Assembly (NCBI GenBank): GCA_017559985.1
Contig: JAFYPW010000022.1
Span: 1 to 53,078, forward strand
Reading direction: 5' to 3'
Source of the DNA: Oscillospiraceae bacterium
GTDB taxonomy: Bacteria; Bacillota; Clostridia; Oscillospirales; JAAYXM01
DNA length: 53,078 nucleotides
A model generated the notes under the pieces. The model did not search any database, was not told the DNA's origin, and saw only the letters and a list, made by a program, of their open reading frames with translations. This document shows, in pieces, positions 24,598 through 32,923 of this stretch; positions within the stretch are counted from its first letter, which is position 1; each line of letters opens with the position of its first letter. The position numbers and the translations under genes are program-made.

Positions 24598-25536
24598 ATG
24601 CTTTTTGTTGTTCCTGACTATTATGAAGAGTTTTCGTGTATAGCGCAGAAGTGCAGGCATAATTGCTGCATTGGCTGGGAAATAGAGATAGATGAAGAAA
24701 CGAGAGAAAAATACAGAAATACTTCCGGCGAAACAGGTAAATGGCTTTGTGAAAACATATCAGATGAAGGATATTCGCATTTTATTCTTGCAGAAGGTGA
24801 GCGGTGCCCGTTTCTGAATGAAAATAATTTGTGTGATATAATTCTGACACTTGGAGAAGAGAATATATGCAATATTTGCAGAGACCATCCGAGGTTTAAA
24901 AATGAACTTCCGGGAAGAATTGAACTCGGGCTCGGTCTTGCTTGCGAAGAGGTGAGCAGGATTGTTTTGGGGAAGAAAGAGCCTGTTTGCCTGCGATCGA
25001 GTGAAAATATTGAAGAAACAGACAAGATAATAATTCTCCGTGATGAAATCATAAGCGTTATACAAAACCGCGCAAAAACCGTAACTGAACGCCTTTGGGA
25101 GATGTTAAAGTTGTGCGGTGTGTCGGGTTTTGACATTGATGTTGCCAAATGGGCAGAGTTTTTTAAACAACTTGAAATTCTGGATTCTGAATGGTGTAAC
25201 CGATTGGATGAGTTTATCAGGAACTACGAAAAGATAAATTTTGCGCGCTTTGATGAGCTGATGCACGACAGGCAAACCGAATATGAGCAGTTTGCGGTTT
25301 ATCTGGTTTATCGCTATTTTGCAAATGCGCCTGATTTTGAAGAAGCAGCACTGCGAGCTTGTTTTGTTGCACTCTGCTGTAAGCTGATATATGCTCTGGG
25401 CGCTTGTTTTTACTTTAAAAACGCGTGTTTTTCATTTGAGGAGCAGGTAGAACTTGTTCGTATGTTTTCCTGTGAAATTGAATATTGCGAAGAAAACGTA
25501 ACGGCTGTACTTGATGAGCTTTGTTTTTGTATGTAA
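24598..25536 (+). CDS. fliB: FliB-family flagellin lysine N-methylase-like protein
   Basis: A 312-residue protein of the FliB family. The N-terminus carries the family's cysteine cluster: C14, C19, C23, C24 (FSCIAQKCRHNCC), then CPFLNENNLC and CNICRDHPR, which probably bind an Fe-S cluster or metal. FliB methylates flagellin lysines using SAM in Salmonella, but no flagellar or chemotaxis gene lies in this window and Clostridia often carry orphan FliB-like proteins. The target may be another protein. ATG 24598 follows GAGG by 9 bases; an upstream TTG in frame is less likely. Confidence 0.85.
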   Translation: MLFVVPDYYEEFSCIAQKCRHNCCIGWEIEIDEETREKYRNTSGETGKWLCENISDEGYSHFILAEGERCPFLNENNLCDIILTLGEENICNICRDHPRFKNELPGRIELGLGLACEEVSRIVLGKKEPVCLRSSENIEETDKIIILRDEIISVIQNRAKTVTERLWEMLKLCGVSGFDIDVAKWAEFFKQLEILDSEWCNRLDEFIRNYEKINFARFDELMHDRQTEYEQFAVYLVYRYFANAPDFEEAALRACFVALCCKLIYALGACFYFKNACFSFEEQVELVRMFSCEIEYCEENVTAVLDELCFCM

Positions 25537-25542
25537 TCGGAT

Positions 25543-25645
25543 GCCCACCCGGTTAACGGGTGGGCTATAAAAACGGGCAAACGAAATATGCTGCCTAAAA
25601 AGTAGAGAGAGGAAAAGAAATTTTATACTCTTGACCGTTTGCCCG
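25543..25645. other. Paired inverted repeats, candidate structured RNA
   Basis: The gap between fliB and rpe (25537-25744) holds two structures: GCCCACCCG/CGGGTGGGC around GTTAA (25543-25565), and CGGGCAAACG (25574-25583) matched perfectly by CGTTTGCCCG (25636-25645). Neither has a T-run, so they are not ordinary terminators. The word TATGCTGC occurs twice, inside and after the second repeat. I do not recognise an RNA family. Confidence 0.45.
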
Positions 25646-25685
25646 GCTCACTATCAGGTTATGCTGCGAGTATGTAAAATGTTCA

Positions 25686-25713
25686 TTGACCTTTTTGTCG
25701 ATGATGGTATAAT
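25686..25713 (+). promoter_or_regulatory. Predicted SigA promoter of rpe
   Basis: TTGACC (25686-25691), 16 bases, TATAAT (25708-25713). Confidence 0.7.
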
Positions 25714-25744
25714 ATAACTATATTAAAATTTGGAGGAAAGCAAA

Positions 25745-26389
25745 ATGGCTTTGGTATCACCGTCGATTTTGTCGGCAGATTTTGCAAATCTTGAAAAAGA
25801 AATGAAGAGGATTCAGGACGCAGGCGCAGACTGGGCGCACATTGATGTTATGGATGGACATTTTGTTCCCAATATAACTATTGGTGCACCTGTTGTAAAA
25901 GCGCTTTCAAAGGTTTCAGACCTTCCTCTTGATGTTCATCTTATGATATCCGACCCTGCATTTTATCTTGATGATTTCATCAAAGCAGGAGCATATGTAA
26001 TCACAATTCACGAAGAATGTGATTCGGATGTAATGGAAACACTTAAAAGAATCAAAGCGGCGGGGGTAAAGTGTGCGCTTTCAATAAAGCCGAAGACACC
26101 TGTCTCTGCACTTGAAAAATACATAGACATTCTTGATATGATACTTATTATGACTGTCGAACCGGGCTTTGGAGGACAGAAATTCATAACGGAATGTCTC
26201 CCGAAGATAGCAGAAGCAAAAAAACTTATTGACGAAAGAAACCCCGGCTGTCTTCTTGAAATTGACGGCGGCGTTACTTGTGATAATGTTGCCGAAACGA
26301 AAGAGGCAGGAGCAAACGTAATTGTTGCAGGGTCTTCTGTTTTTGGCGCAGAGGATATGAAAAAAGCCATCGAAATAATCGGCAAATAA
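25745..26389 (+). CDS. rpe: Ribulose-phosphate 3-epimerase
   Basis: A 214-residue TIM-barrel enzyme that interconverts ribulose-5-phosphate and xylulose-5-phosphate in the pentose phosphate pathway. Landmarks: SPSILSADFANLEKE, WAHIDVMDGHFVPNIT (metal His and Asp), DVHLMISDP, MTVEPGFGGQKFI and LEIDGGVTCDN with the phosphate-binding end VAGSSVFG. Start ATG 25745 has GGAGG 8 bases upstream; an in-frame TTG inside the ribosome site is not the start. The flippase gene follows at once. Confidence 0.96.
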   Translation: MALVSPSILSADFANLEKEMKRIQDAGADWAHIDVMDGHFVPNITIGAPVVKALSKVSDLPLDVHLMISDPAFYLDDFIKAGAYVITIHEECDSDVMETLKRIKAAGVKCALSIKPKTPVSALEKYIDILDMILIMTVEPGFGGQKFITECLPKIAEAKKLIDERNPGCLLEIDGGVTCDNVAETKEAGANVIVAGSSVFGAEDMKKAIEIIGK

Positions 26390-26411
26390 TTTTTTGAAAG
26401 GAATGGAAAAG

Positions 26412-28157
26412 GTGCAACGCAAAAAACAAAGTTTTTTTAAAGGAGCACTCATACTTTCCGTTGCTGCTCTCATTGTAAAGATTATTGGTGCACTGTTTAA
26501 AATCCCGTTGACAAATATCCTTGGCGGAGACGGAATGGGATATTTCTCAACGGCATATGATATATATATGCCGGTGTATGTTATGTCCAATGCGGGGCTT
26601 CCCGTTGCGATTGCAAGGATAGTTGCCGAAAGTGTTGCAGAAGGCAGATTCAGGGACGTGAAACGGACTCTCAGAATTGCCAATACAGTGTTTTTCATAA
26701 CGGGAATTATCGGTTTTTGCATAATGTTCTTCGGCGCGGGATTTTTTGTGAACACGATGATAAAAAACCCGGGTGCATATCTTGCTGTTATGGCTATGGC
26801 ACCGACTGTGTTTTTTGTATGTCTCACTTCGGCATACAAAGGATATTATGAGGGACTTCGCAATATGTATCCCACCGCGATTGCTCAGGTTATTGAAGTT
26901 GTAATCAAGCTGATTTTCGGTTTTGGTCTTTCAATGACGGCATATAAGCTTGGGATGGATGAATATTCAGTGTCGAAAACTGTTTTCGGAAAAGCTTTTG
27001 AAACTGCTGCTGATGCTGAAATCCGTGTTTTGCAGATTGCGGCAGCCGGTGCAATTCTCGGTGTTGCGCTTGGCGCGTTGGGCAGCTGGTTGTCTGTGTT
27101 CATCAGACACAAGGTTCGTGGCGACGGAATAACAAAGGAAGAACTCGCCGCTCCGCAGCAAACAACTCCTACAAAAAGAATTTTAAGGAATATAGTAAAA
27201 ATAGCAGTTCCTATCGCGCTTGGTTCCTGTGTAGGACAGATAACAGGTGTTATCGACCTTCTCTCTGTATACGACCGCCTGCATCACGCCGTAGGTATAG
27301 GCTATGACGTTCTCAGAGGTGTTTACGGCGATGCTCTGCCTGTGACAAAGGCGTTTGAGGATATACCGAACTATCTTAACGGTTGTTATAAAGGAATGGC
27401 AGTAACTCTTTACAATCTTATACCCACGTTTACCGTTGCATTTGGTGTAAGTGCGCTTCCTGCAATAACGACGGCATGGACAGAAAAGAATGTGGAATCT
27501 TTAAAGGAAAACATTGAAGCTGTTCTTCGCGTGACAATGCTTGTTGTTTTGCCGGCGGGAATAGGGATGTCTGTTATGTCGCACGGGATACTCACTCTTC
27601 TTTACGGAGGGAGGGCACTTGAAGTCGAAATAGCAACGCCGCTTCTTGCAGTGCTTGGAATCGCTGTTATTTTTGCGTCGGCATGTTCTCCGATAAACAG
27701 TATGCTCCAGGCAGTAGGCAGGGCAGACCTTCCTGTAAAAATAATGGTCTGGTGTGCGGCATTTAAGCTTATATTCAATTATATAACCGTGGGAATACCG
27801 CAAATCAATATACGCGGCGCAGCATTTGGCACGCTTATCTGCTATGTGCTTATAATGTCGATAAGCCTGTATAAGCTCCTTAAAATAGCGGAACTGAGAA
27901 TTGATTTTGTAAACATATTTATAAAACCGTTGGTTTCCGCGCTCCTTTGCGCAGGCACGGCATATGGAATATCGCGTATAGTTCTTTTGCGTTTTTCTGA
28001 AAACATTGCAACAATATGTGGGATTGCGGTTGGCGGATGTGTTTATGTTGCGGCACTCGTTCTCCTTCGCGCAATAAGTGAGGAAGATGTCCGGAAGTTT
28101 CCGAAAGGTGACAAGCTTGCAGTTTTATACAGCAAACTTCCGGGTGTAAAAAAATAA
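26412..28157 (+). CDS. SpoVB/MurJ-like polysaccharide flippase (MOP superfamily)
   Basis: A 581-residue membrane protein with about 14 segments, matching the SpoVB/YtgP group of the MOP superfamily. Members move lipid-linked cell-wall or polysaccharide precursors across the membrane, and SpoVB acts in spore cortex formation. Typical blocks are GALILSVAALIVKIIGALFKIPLTNILG, MPVYVMSNAGLPVAIARIV and YKGYYEGLRNMYPTA; a cytoplasmic loop is larger than usual around residues 180-260. I chose GTG 26412 because GAAAGGA sits 9 bases upstream; the ATG at 26403 is too close to that site. Confidence 0.87.
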   Translation: MQRKKQSFFKGALILSVAALIVKIIGALFKIPLTNILGGDGMGYFSTAYDIYMPVYVMSNAGLPVAIARIVAESVAEGRFRDVKRTLRIANTVFFITGIIGFCIMFFGAGFFVNTMIKNPGAYLAVMAMAPTVFFVCLTSAYKGYYEGLRNMYPTAIAQVIEVVIKLIFGFGLSMTAYKLGMDEYSVSKTVFGKAFETAADAEIRVLQIAAAGAILGVALGALGSWLSVFIRHKVRGDGITKEELAAPQQTTPTKRILRNIVKIAVPIALGSCVGQITGVIDLLSVYDRLHHAVGIGYDVLRGVYGDALPVTKAFEDIPNYLNGCYKGMAVTLYNLIPTFTVAFGVSALPAITTAWTEKNVESLKENIEAVLRVTMLVVLPAGIGMSVMSHGILTLLYGGRALEVEIATPLLAVLGIAVIFASACSPINSMLQAVGRADLPVKIMVWCAAFKLIFNYITVGIPQINIRGAAFGTLICYVLIMSISLYKLLKIAELRIDFVNIFIKPLVSALLCAGTAYGISRIVLLRFSENIATICGIAVGGCVYVAALVLLRAISEEDVRKFPKGDKLAVLYSKLPGVKK

Positions 28158-28159
28158 AG

Positions 28160-28187
28160 AAAGCGTCCGTTTGAACGGACGCTTTTT
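28160..28187 (+). terminator. Intrinsic terminator after the flippase
   Basis: AAAGCGTCCGT pairs with ACGGACGCTTT around TTGA, followed by Ts. Confidence 0.88.
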
Positions 28188-28190
28188 CTG

Positions 28191-28219
28191 TTGACAATAA
28201 AGCTATCAAATGTTAAAAT
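28191..28219 (+). promoter_or_regulatory. Predicted SigA promoter of tRNA-Leu(CAG)
   Basis: A perfect TTGACA (28191-28196), 17 bases, TAAAAT (28214-28219), 23 bases before the tRNA. Confidence 0.75.
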
Positions 28220-28242
28220 GTTATGGTAACAAAAGTTAATAT

Positions 28243-28329
28243 GCGGGTATGGCGGAATCGGCAGACGCGCTAGATTCAGGTTCTAGTCGGGGCAACTCGG
28301 TACAGGTTCAAGTCCTGCTACCCGCACCA
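28243..28329 (+). tRNA. tRNA-Leu (anticodon CAG)
   Basis: Acceptor arms GCGGGTA and TACCCGC pair and CCA is encoded. The anticodon stem CTAGA/TCTAG holds loop TTCAGGT, so the anticodon is CAG. A long variable arm (TCGGGGCAACTCGG) gives 87 nt, typical for a leucine tRNA. Confidence 0.95.
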
Positions 28330-28331
28330 CG

Positions 28332-28364
28332 TCGAAGCAAAGTTCGCTTTGCTTCGATTTTTTT
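28332..28364 (+). terminator. Intrinsic terminator of tRNA-Leu(CAG)
   Basis: TCGAAGCAAAG and CTTTGCTTCGA form a perfect 11-pair stem capped by TTCG, followed by T7. Confidence 0.92.
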
Positions 28365-28379
28365 ATACAAAAAATCATC

Positions 28380-28540
28380 CGCCCGCTTCCTTACTTCTCC
28401 TCTTTCACAAAAAGTCACGCTTAGCTCACCTGTTCGGTTGTAAACGCCCTCACAACGGTTCACTGTCGCTACCAACTTTTTGTGAGTTTAATTTTGACAC
28501 GTTATGAAAACACGCACAAAAAAAGGCACCTAAGCGGGCG
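28380..28540. repeat. Nested inverted repeats, candidate structured RNA
   Basis: Between the tRNA terminator and uxaC, CGCCCGCTT (28380-28388) is matched by AAGCGGGCG (28532-28540), and inside it TCACAAAAAGT (28405-28415) is matched by ACTTTTTGTGA (28475-28485). A further GTTGT/ACAAC lies within. The nesting allows one long stem. The right outer arm also belongs to the uxaC terminator. No coding frame is convincing here. Confidence 0.5.
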
Positions 28541-28551
28541 CCCCTTTTTTA
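28517..28551 (-). terminator. Intrinsic terminator of the uxaC operon
   Basis: Read on the minus strand, GGCGCC and GGTGCC pair (one G-U) around CGCTTA and are followed by T7; an A-run precedes. Confidence 0.75.
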
Positions 28552-28563
28552 TATATTCAAGTG

Positions 28564-29919
28564 TTATATAGCATTTTTTATATTTTCGTAGCAAATCTTT
28601 GAAATGAGCTTCTCGGCAGAGAGGGGGCTGAATTCACCCTTTTCCACCCATTCGCCGATAATGTTGCAAAGGATGCGTCTGAAATAGTCGTGACGGGCAT
28701 AGGAGAGAAGACACCTTGAATCGGTGAGCATCCCGTAGAATTCGCCAAGACAGCCGTATTCCGAAATGACCCTTATCTCATCCTCAATTCCTCGTTTGTG
28801 ATCGCAGAACCACCATGCCGCACCGCATTTGACATTCGGGAATGAGCCTGCGATAGAAGCGAGTTGAGCGATGTTCGCTTCGTTTAAGGAGTAAATAACG
28901 GTCTTCGGAACACCCGAGTTTCTGTTGATAGCGTCGAGCATCATAATAATATCGTTTCCGTTGATGGGGTTGCCGACACAGTCAAAACCAAGATCTCCAC
29001 CCAGTTTTTCAAAGAAAATTGAGTTTGGATTTCTCACAACTGAAATATGCCATTGAGAAATCAGGTCCTTTTCTTTGTATAACTTACCGAGAAAGAGATA
29101 AATGTTTCCTACAAAGCCGCTGTACTGGTCGTCTGTGATGCTTTCACCGGCAAGGAGGTTTTTAAATATCGAATCTCCTTCTTCGTCGTTCGCAATTCTG
29201 TTGGGGAAGAGCGGCATACCTATATCAGCACAGCGACAGCCCATTGAACAGAAGAAATCAAGACGCTTTGAAATTGCTTCTTTCAAATCGGCAAGAGAAG
29301 CTATCGTAACACCACTGACAGCTCTTAAAGTATCAATATATTCAAGGTAGTTATTTCTGCGGACCAAAAGAAGGTTATCTGCCCTGAAAGAGGGGAGAAC
29401 CTTTTTTGCGAAGGTCTTGTCCTCCGCGATTTTTTTGTGCCAGGAAAGGTCATCTGTCAGGTCGTCTGTTGTGCAGAGAACTTCAACGTTTGAGCTTTCT
29501 ATGAGCTTTCGCGGTGACATTTTTGTTTTTGCAATGTAAGCATTAGCTTCGTCCCATATTTTTTCTGCATTAGCTTCGGTTATGGTTGTCTCAATGCCAA
29601 AAAAGCGGGAAAGCTCCATATGTGACCAATGATAAAGCGGGTTGCCTGCGGCAAATTCTATGGCAGAGCAGTATTTAATGAATTTTTCCTTGTATGGTGC
29701 AGAGCCTGTTATATACTCTTCATCAATGCCGGCAGTTCTCATAAGACGCCACTTGTAATGGTCTTCGCTCAGCCATATTTTACCGATATCGGTATACGGT
29801 TTATCCTCGAAAATTTCTTTCGGGGAAATATGGCAATGATAGTCTATTATTGGTAAATTTTTAGCCTTGAGGTATAGGCGTTTGGCTGTTTTGTTGCTTA
29901 ACAAATATGTAGATTTCAT
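28564..29919 (-). CDS. uxaC: Glucuronate (uronate) isomerase
   Basis: A 451-residue enzyme of the amidohydrolase superfamily that isomerises D-glucuronate to D-fructuronate and D-galacturonate to D-tagaturonate. The N-terminal metal motif IIDYHCHISPKEI and the block WRLMRTAGIDEEYITG are characteristic, as are DDLTDDL and HPLY-like LYHWSHMELSRFFGI. Length is a little short of E. coli UxaC (470). Start ATG 29919 has GGAGATG upstream. It follows the Gfo/Idh gene by 14 bases in a two-gene operon divergent from an AraC regulator. Confidence 0.94.
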   Translation of the reverse strand: MKSTYLLSNKTAKRLYLKAKNLPIIDYHCHISPKEIFEDKPYTDIGKIWLSEDHYKWRLMRTAGIDEEYITGSAPYKEKFIKYCSAIEFAAGNPLYHWSHMELSRFFGIETTITEANAEKIWDEANAYIAKTKMSPRKLIESSNVEVLCTTDDLTDDLSWHKKIAEDKTFAKKVLPSFRADNLLLVRRNNYLEYIDTLRAVSGVTIASLADLKEAISKRLDFFCSMGCRCADIGMPLFPNRIANDEEGDSIFKNLLAGESITDDQYSGFVGNIYLFLGKLYKEKDLISQWHISVVRNPNSIFFEKLGGDLGFDCVGNPINGNDIIMMLDAINRNSGVPKTVIYSLNEANIAQLASIAGSFPNVKCGAAWWFCDHKRGIEDEIRVISEYGCLGEFYGMLTDSRCLLSYARHDYFRRILCNIIGEWVEKGEFSPLSAEKLISKICYENIKNAI

Positions 29920-29933
29920 AAAAACATCTCCTG

Positions 29934-31109
29934 TCACCAACGAACACTCCACCGGGCGCTGTATCCGTTGTGGTCGTTTTTGATCTGCTTGCTTTGCTTG
30001 ATTTTCGAGTTTTTTGCAAGTTTTGCGAGTTTCTTGTCAAATGCTTTACTGTCAAAGGGGAGTTTGATTTCTTTGCTGCCGTTCCAGCTTGAAAGATATG
30101 CGGCGTTTGAAATTGTGAGTTCAAATAAACCGTCTGTTCCGGGGGCGATCAGTTCTTCTCCGTTCAGAACAGAGTTTGCAAAGTTCTGAAGAATGCCTTT
30201 ATGCGCCGTTTCGGGTTCGCTCGGTGTAATTTCATAATAATCAAACTCAATGTCGGTTGAGTTTTCTTTGGAAGTTTTGCAGATTTCCCGTTCGTCGTGT
30301 TTGAGTTTCCACCATTTCAAAGTACCGTTTTCAAGAACGAGCTTACCAAGTGTTCCGCTTATTTCCAATCGGTTTGTACCGGGATATTCTCCTGTTGAGG
30401 TAATGAATGTTCCTGTTGCACCGTTGTCATAACGTGCAAAAATCGTTGCATCGTCTTCAACTTCTATATTGTGGTATTTTGAAACATCACAGAATGCGGT
30501 TATGCTTTGCGGCATACCGCAGATCCACTGCCAAAGATCAAGGTTGTGAGGCGCCTGATTAAGAAGGACACCGCCGCCTTCGCCGATCCAGGTCGCTCTC
30601 CACTCACCGGAGTCATAATAGCTTTGGGTTCTGTACCAGTTAGTTACAATCCAGACCGATCTCTTCAGGCTGCCAAGTTCTCCTGAGGCTACGATCTCAC
30701 GTGCCTTTCTGAAAAGAGGATTGGTGCGTTGGTTAAACATAATTCCGAATGTCGCTTTTGAGGCCTTGGCAACTTTGTTAAGCGCCGCTACTTTTGATAT
30801 TGAAATATCAGCGGGTTTTTCAAGCAATACATGCAGGTTCTTTTTCAATGCAACCATAGCTATCTTAGCATGCAGAGGATGAGGAACGGCGATGACAACT
30901 GCGTCAATCGTGCCTGAATCAAACATCTCGTTGTAATCACTGTATTGTCTGACTTTGGGATACTTTTCAACAAATGAAGCGGTTTTTTCGTTGTTGATAT
31001 CACAAACTGCGGTCAATACCATTCCGTTTATTTCATTTTGAGCAATGCACGTTGCGTGTGCAAACCCCATATTGCCGATACCAATTATTCCGATTCGTAA
31101 ATGTGTCAT
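29934..31109 (-). CDS. Gfo/Idh/MocA-family oxidoreductase
   Basis: A 391-residue NAD(P)-dependent dehydrogenase. The N-terminal Rossmann motif is IGIIGIGNMG (residues 5-14), and the catalytic EKP motif is intact in LLEKPADIS. The C-terminal domain carries EGGGVLLNQAPHNLDLWQWICG, with the likely catalytic His, typical of the family. A basic tail (residues 355-391) rich in Lys is extra. Co-transcribed with uxaC, so it probably oxidises or reduces a uronate-related sugar. AAGGTGA precedes the ATG. Confidence 0.9.
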   Translation of the reverse strand: MTHLRIGIIGIGNMGFAHATCIAQNEINGMVLTAVCDINNEKTASFVEKYPKVRQYSDYNEMFDSGTIDAVVIAVPHPLHAKIAMVALKKNLHVLLEKPADISISKVAALNKVAKASKATFGIMFNQRTNPLFRKAREIVASGELGSLKRSVWIVTNWYRTQSYYDSGEWRATWIGEGGGVLLNQAPHNLDLWQWICGMPQSITAFCDVSKYHNIEVEDDATIFARYDNGATGTFITSTGEYPGTNRLEISGTLGKLVLENGTLKWWKLKHDEREICKTSKENSTDIEFDYYEITPSEPETAHKGILQNFANSVLNGEELIAPGTDGLFELTISNAAYLSSWNGSKEIKLPFDSKAFDKKLAKLAKNSKIKQSKQIKNDHNGYSARWSVRW

Positions 31110-31258
31110 ATCTGATTCACCTTGTTTCCGTTTGAGTATTGATCGAGAAATTCACCTACTTAAATTATAATTGACTGCAAATAAATTTAAATTACATTTT
31201 TTCTAAAAAAATATTGCAAATCGTCTATTGATGTGATATTTTTAGATAGGTGATTGCG

Positions 31259-32104
31259 ATGAGTGTGTTAAAACAAAATTTTTCGGATATTTCTGTATAC
31301 AGGGGAGTCTCTACCATTGGTAATAGGGAACGCTATGAAATGCATACTCACCAGAGTGCAGAAATTCTGTGCTTTCTTTCGGGAAAGGGAATCTATCACA
31401 TTGAGGGAAGTACATATGAATTGACTCCGGGAGACATCTTGTTGATGAGACCGTCTGAATCTCATTTTATAGAAGTTGATTTTATGTATGATTACGACAG
31501 GATCGTATTAAACTTTGATCCGGGACTTTTGTCATCCATAGATGCAGACGGAGCTTTGATGCGCGCTTTTTACGAAAGAGAACCCGGTAAGCGAAATTGT
31601 TATAAATCTACTGATTTTTCAAGTGAAAAATACAGAGAGTTTCTCAATAATATGATTGATCCTCCGGCAGACAGATTTACAATTATCGGAAATCTGATAT
31701 TTTTGCTGCGGGAAATCAATAAGGTGTTTGACAGAAATGATTGGGTTAAAGAGCCGGATACAATTGAAAATAAAATTATTGCTTACATCAACAGTAACCT
31801 CGAAGAAGACTTGTCCATCAAGAAACTGTGCAATACTTTTTTGATGTGTCGTGCAAAACTATGTCAGATTTTAAAAAACGCAACGGGGACATCTGTTGGA
31901 AATTACATTAAAACAAAACGCCTTTTGAAAGCACAGGAGCTTATATTTGACGGGAATAAGCCTACAAAGGTTTGTGAAATGTGCGGATATCACGACTATT
32001 CCACATTTTACAGGGCATATAATAAGTTCTTCGGATACTCACCGAAGGAAAAAAACAGCGAGTTTGTGAAGATGGGTGCAATCGAAAGCTATGATGCACT
32101 ATAA
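31259..32104 (+). CDS. AraC-family regulator of the uronate operon (inferred)
   Basis: A 281-residue regulator. The cupin part (residues 20-90) has YEMHTHQSAEILCFLSGKG and ELTPGDILLMRPSESH; two HTH motifs lie at 190-265, including PTKVCEMCGYHDYSTFYRAYNKFFGYSP. ATG 31259 has AGGTGA 5 bases upstream; an in-frame GTG lies within that site. It is divergent from the Gfo/Idh-uxaC operon, which it probably activates in response to a uronate. This regulatory link is inferred from layout. Confidence 0.9.
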   Translation: MSVLKQNFSDISVYRGVSTIGNRERYEMHTHQSAEILCFLSGKGIYHIEGSTYELTPGDILLMRPSESHFIEVDFMYDYDRIVLNFDPGLLSSIDADGALMRAFYEREPGKRNCYKSTDFSSEKYREFLNNMIDPPADRFTIIGNLIFLLREINKVFDRNDWVKEPDTIENKIIAYINSNLEEDLSIKKLCNTFLMCRAKLCQILKNATGTSVGNYIKTKRLLKAQELIFDGNKPTKVCEMCGYHDYSTFYRAYNKFFGYSPKEKNSEFVKMGAIESYDAL

Positions 32105-32112
32105 AATATAAT

Positions 32113-32140
32113 GGCAGCAGAATCTTTGAGTTCTGCTGCC
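32113..32140. terminator. Hairpin between convergent regulator genes
   Basis: GGCAGCAGAA pairs perfectly with TTCTGCTGCC around an 8-base loop. T-runs on either side are weak, so it may be a poor terminator in both directions. Confidence 0.65.
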
Positions 32141-32146
32141 CCAATT

Positions 32147-32842
32147 TTATTCATCTGTATTTTCTTTTTCTGAGCCGGTCTTATAAGGTGAAAGTGGCCT
32201 CTGAGCAACGCGCAAACGCGTTTTCGGTGCGTCAAAGTCAGGCAGAGACATCGGCGCATAAAGGTGAACATCGCCACCGGCAATACCGAGAAGTCTGTGA
32301 ATTTCGGATCTATGTTCGGGGTGTTCTCTGTATTCTGAAATTAAAATCTTTTCTGTTTCGGTAAGAATGGGCTCATCACCTACTGTGATAGAATCGTCTG
32401 TAAAAAATTCCACGGGTGTACCGGTGAGATTTGCTATCTTCTCCAAGCGGGAAGGCTCAATGGAATCGTATATCCCGTTTTCATAGTTTTCAATAATAAA
32501 TGGAACCAAGTGTAATTTTAAGGCGAACGACTTAACGGTGAAGCCGGCCTCCTGTCTTTTGAGTCTGAGTTTTTTTCCGAAAAGTATCTTTTCGGGAGTT
32601 GCTTCAAAGACACCCTCGTTTTGGATAATGTCGATCGTATTATCGTCCCAGCCCAAAAGGGTTGAGGGGGAGACGTTGAAGAGAGCTGCAAGGGCAACGA
32701 TATTTGTGGTGGGAATGTTTTTGATAATGCCTTTTTCATATTTATAAATATTTTGTGGCGTTGTGTTCAGTTTAACGGCGACGTCTTCTTGCGTTAAGTT
32801 ATTTAGTTCTCTGTAATATCGAATCTTTTCGCCTGTTTTCAT
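32147..32842 (-). CDS. XRE-family regulator with two HTH domains
   Basis: A 231-residue protein with two Cro/C1-type HTH domains. The first (residues 2-62) is canonical: KIRYYRELNNLTQEDVAVKLNTTPQNIYKYEKG. The second (about 88-150) is degenerate: KLRLKRQEAGFTVKSFALKLHLVPFIIENYENG. The C-terminal 70 residues are low in structure and end acidic. The start ATG 32842 has GGGTGA 9 bases upstream. It is divergent from a DUF6514 gene, across 146 bases containing two operator-like palindromes, and probably represses that gene and perhaps itself. Confidence 0.85.
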   Translation of the reverse strand: MKTGEKIRYYRELNNLTQEDVAVKLNTTPQNIYKYEKGIIKNIPTTNIVALAALFNVSPSTLLGWDDNTIDIIQNEGVFEATPEKILFGKKLRLKRQEAGFTVKSFALKLHLVPFIIENYENGIYDSIEPSRLEKIANLTGTPVEFFTDDSITVGDEPILTETEKILISEYREHPEHRSEIHRLLGIAGGDVHLYAPMSLPDFDAPKTRLRVAQRPLSPYKTGSEKENTDE

Positions 32843-32870
32843 ATATTTTTTCACCCACTCTCTAAGATAT

Positions 32871-32899
32871 ATATTATCATACCGCGTTTTACTTTGCAA
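32871..32899 (-). promoter_or_regulatory. Predicted promoter of the XRE gene
   Basis: On the minus strand TTGCAA (32899-32894), 17 bases, TAATAT (32876-32871). Confidence 0.5.
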
Positions 32900-32923
32900 G
32901 GAATATATTTTTGACAAAAAAAC

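Noticed and set aside
25574..25645. Resemblance of GGGCAAACG to the start of a c-di-GMP-I riboswitch
   Set aside because: The second conserved block (GGGACGCAAAGCC) and the receptor helix are absent; the repeat is explained by its own inverted partner.
26081..26839. 252-codon minus-strand open frame across rpe and the flippase
   Set aside because: Antisense shadow of two well-supported genes.
28249..28443. 64-codon open frame over tRNA-Leu(CAG)
   Set aside because: It covers the tRNA and its terminator, and the protein has no recognisable feature.
32113..32140. Inverted repeat considered as a mobile-element end
   Set aside because: No transposase or target duplication; its place between convergent genes fits a terminator.
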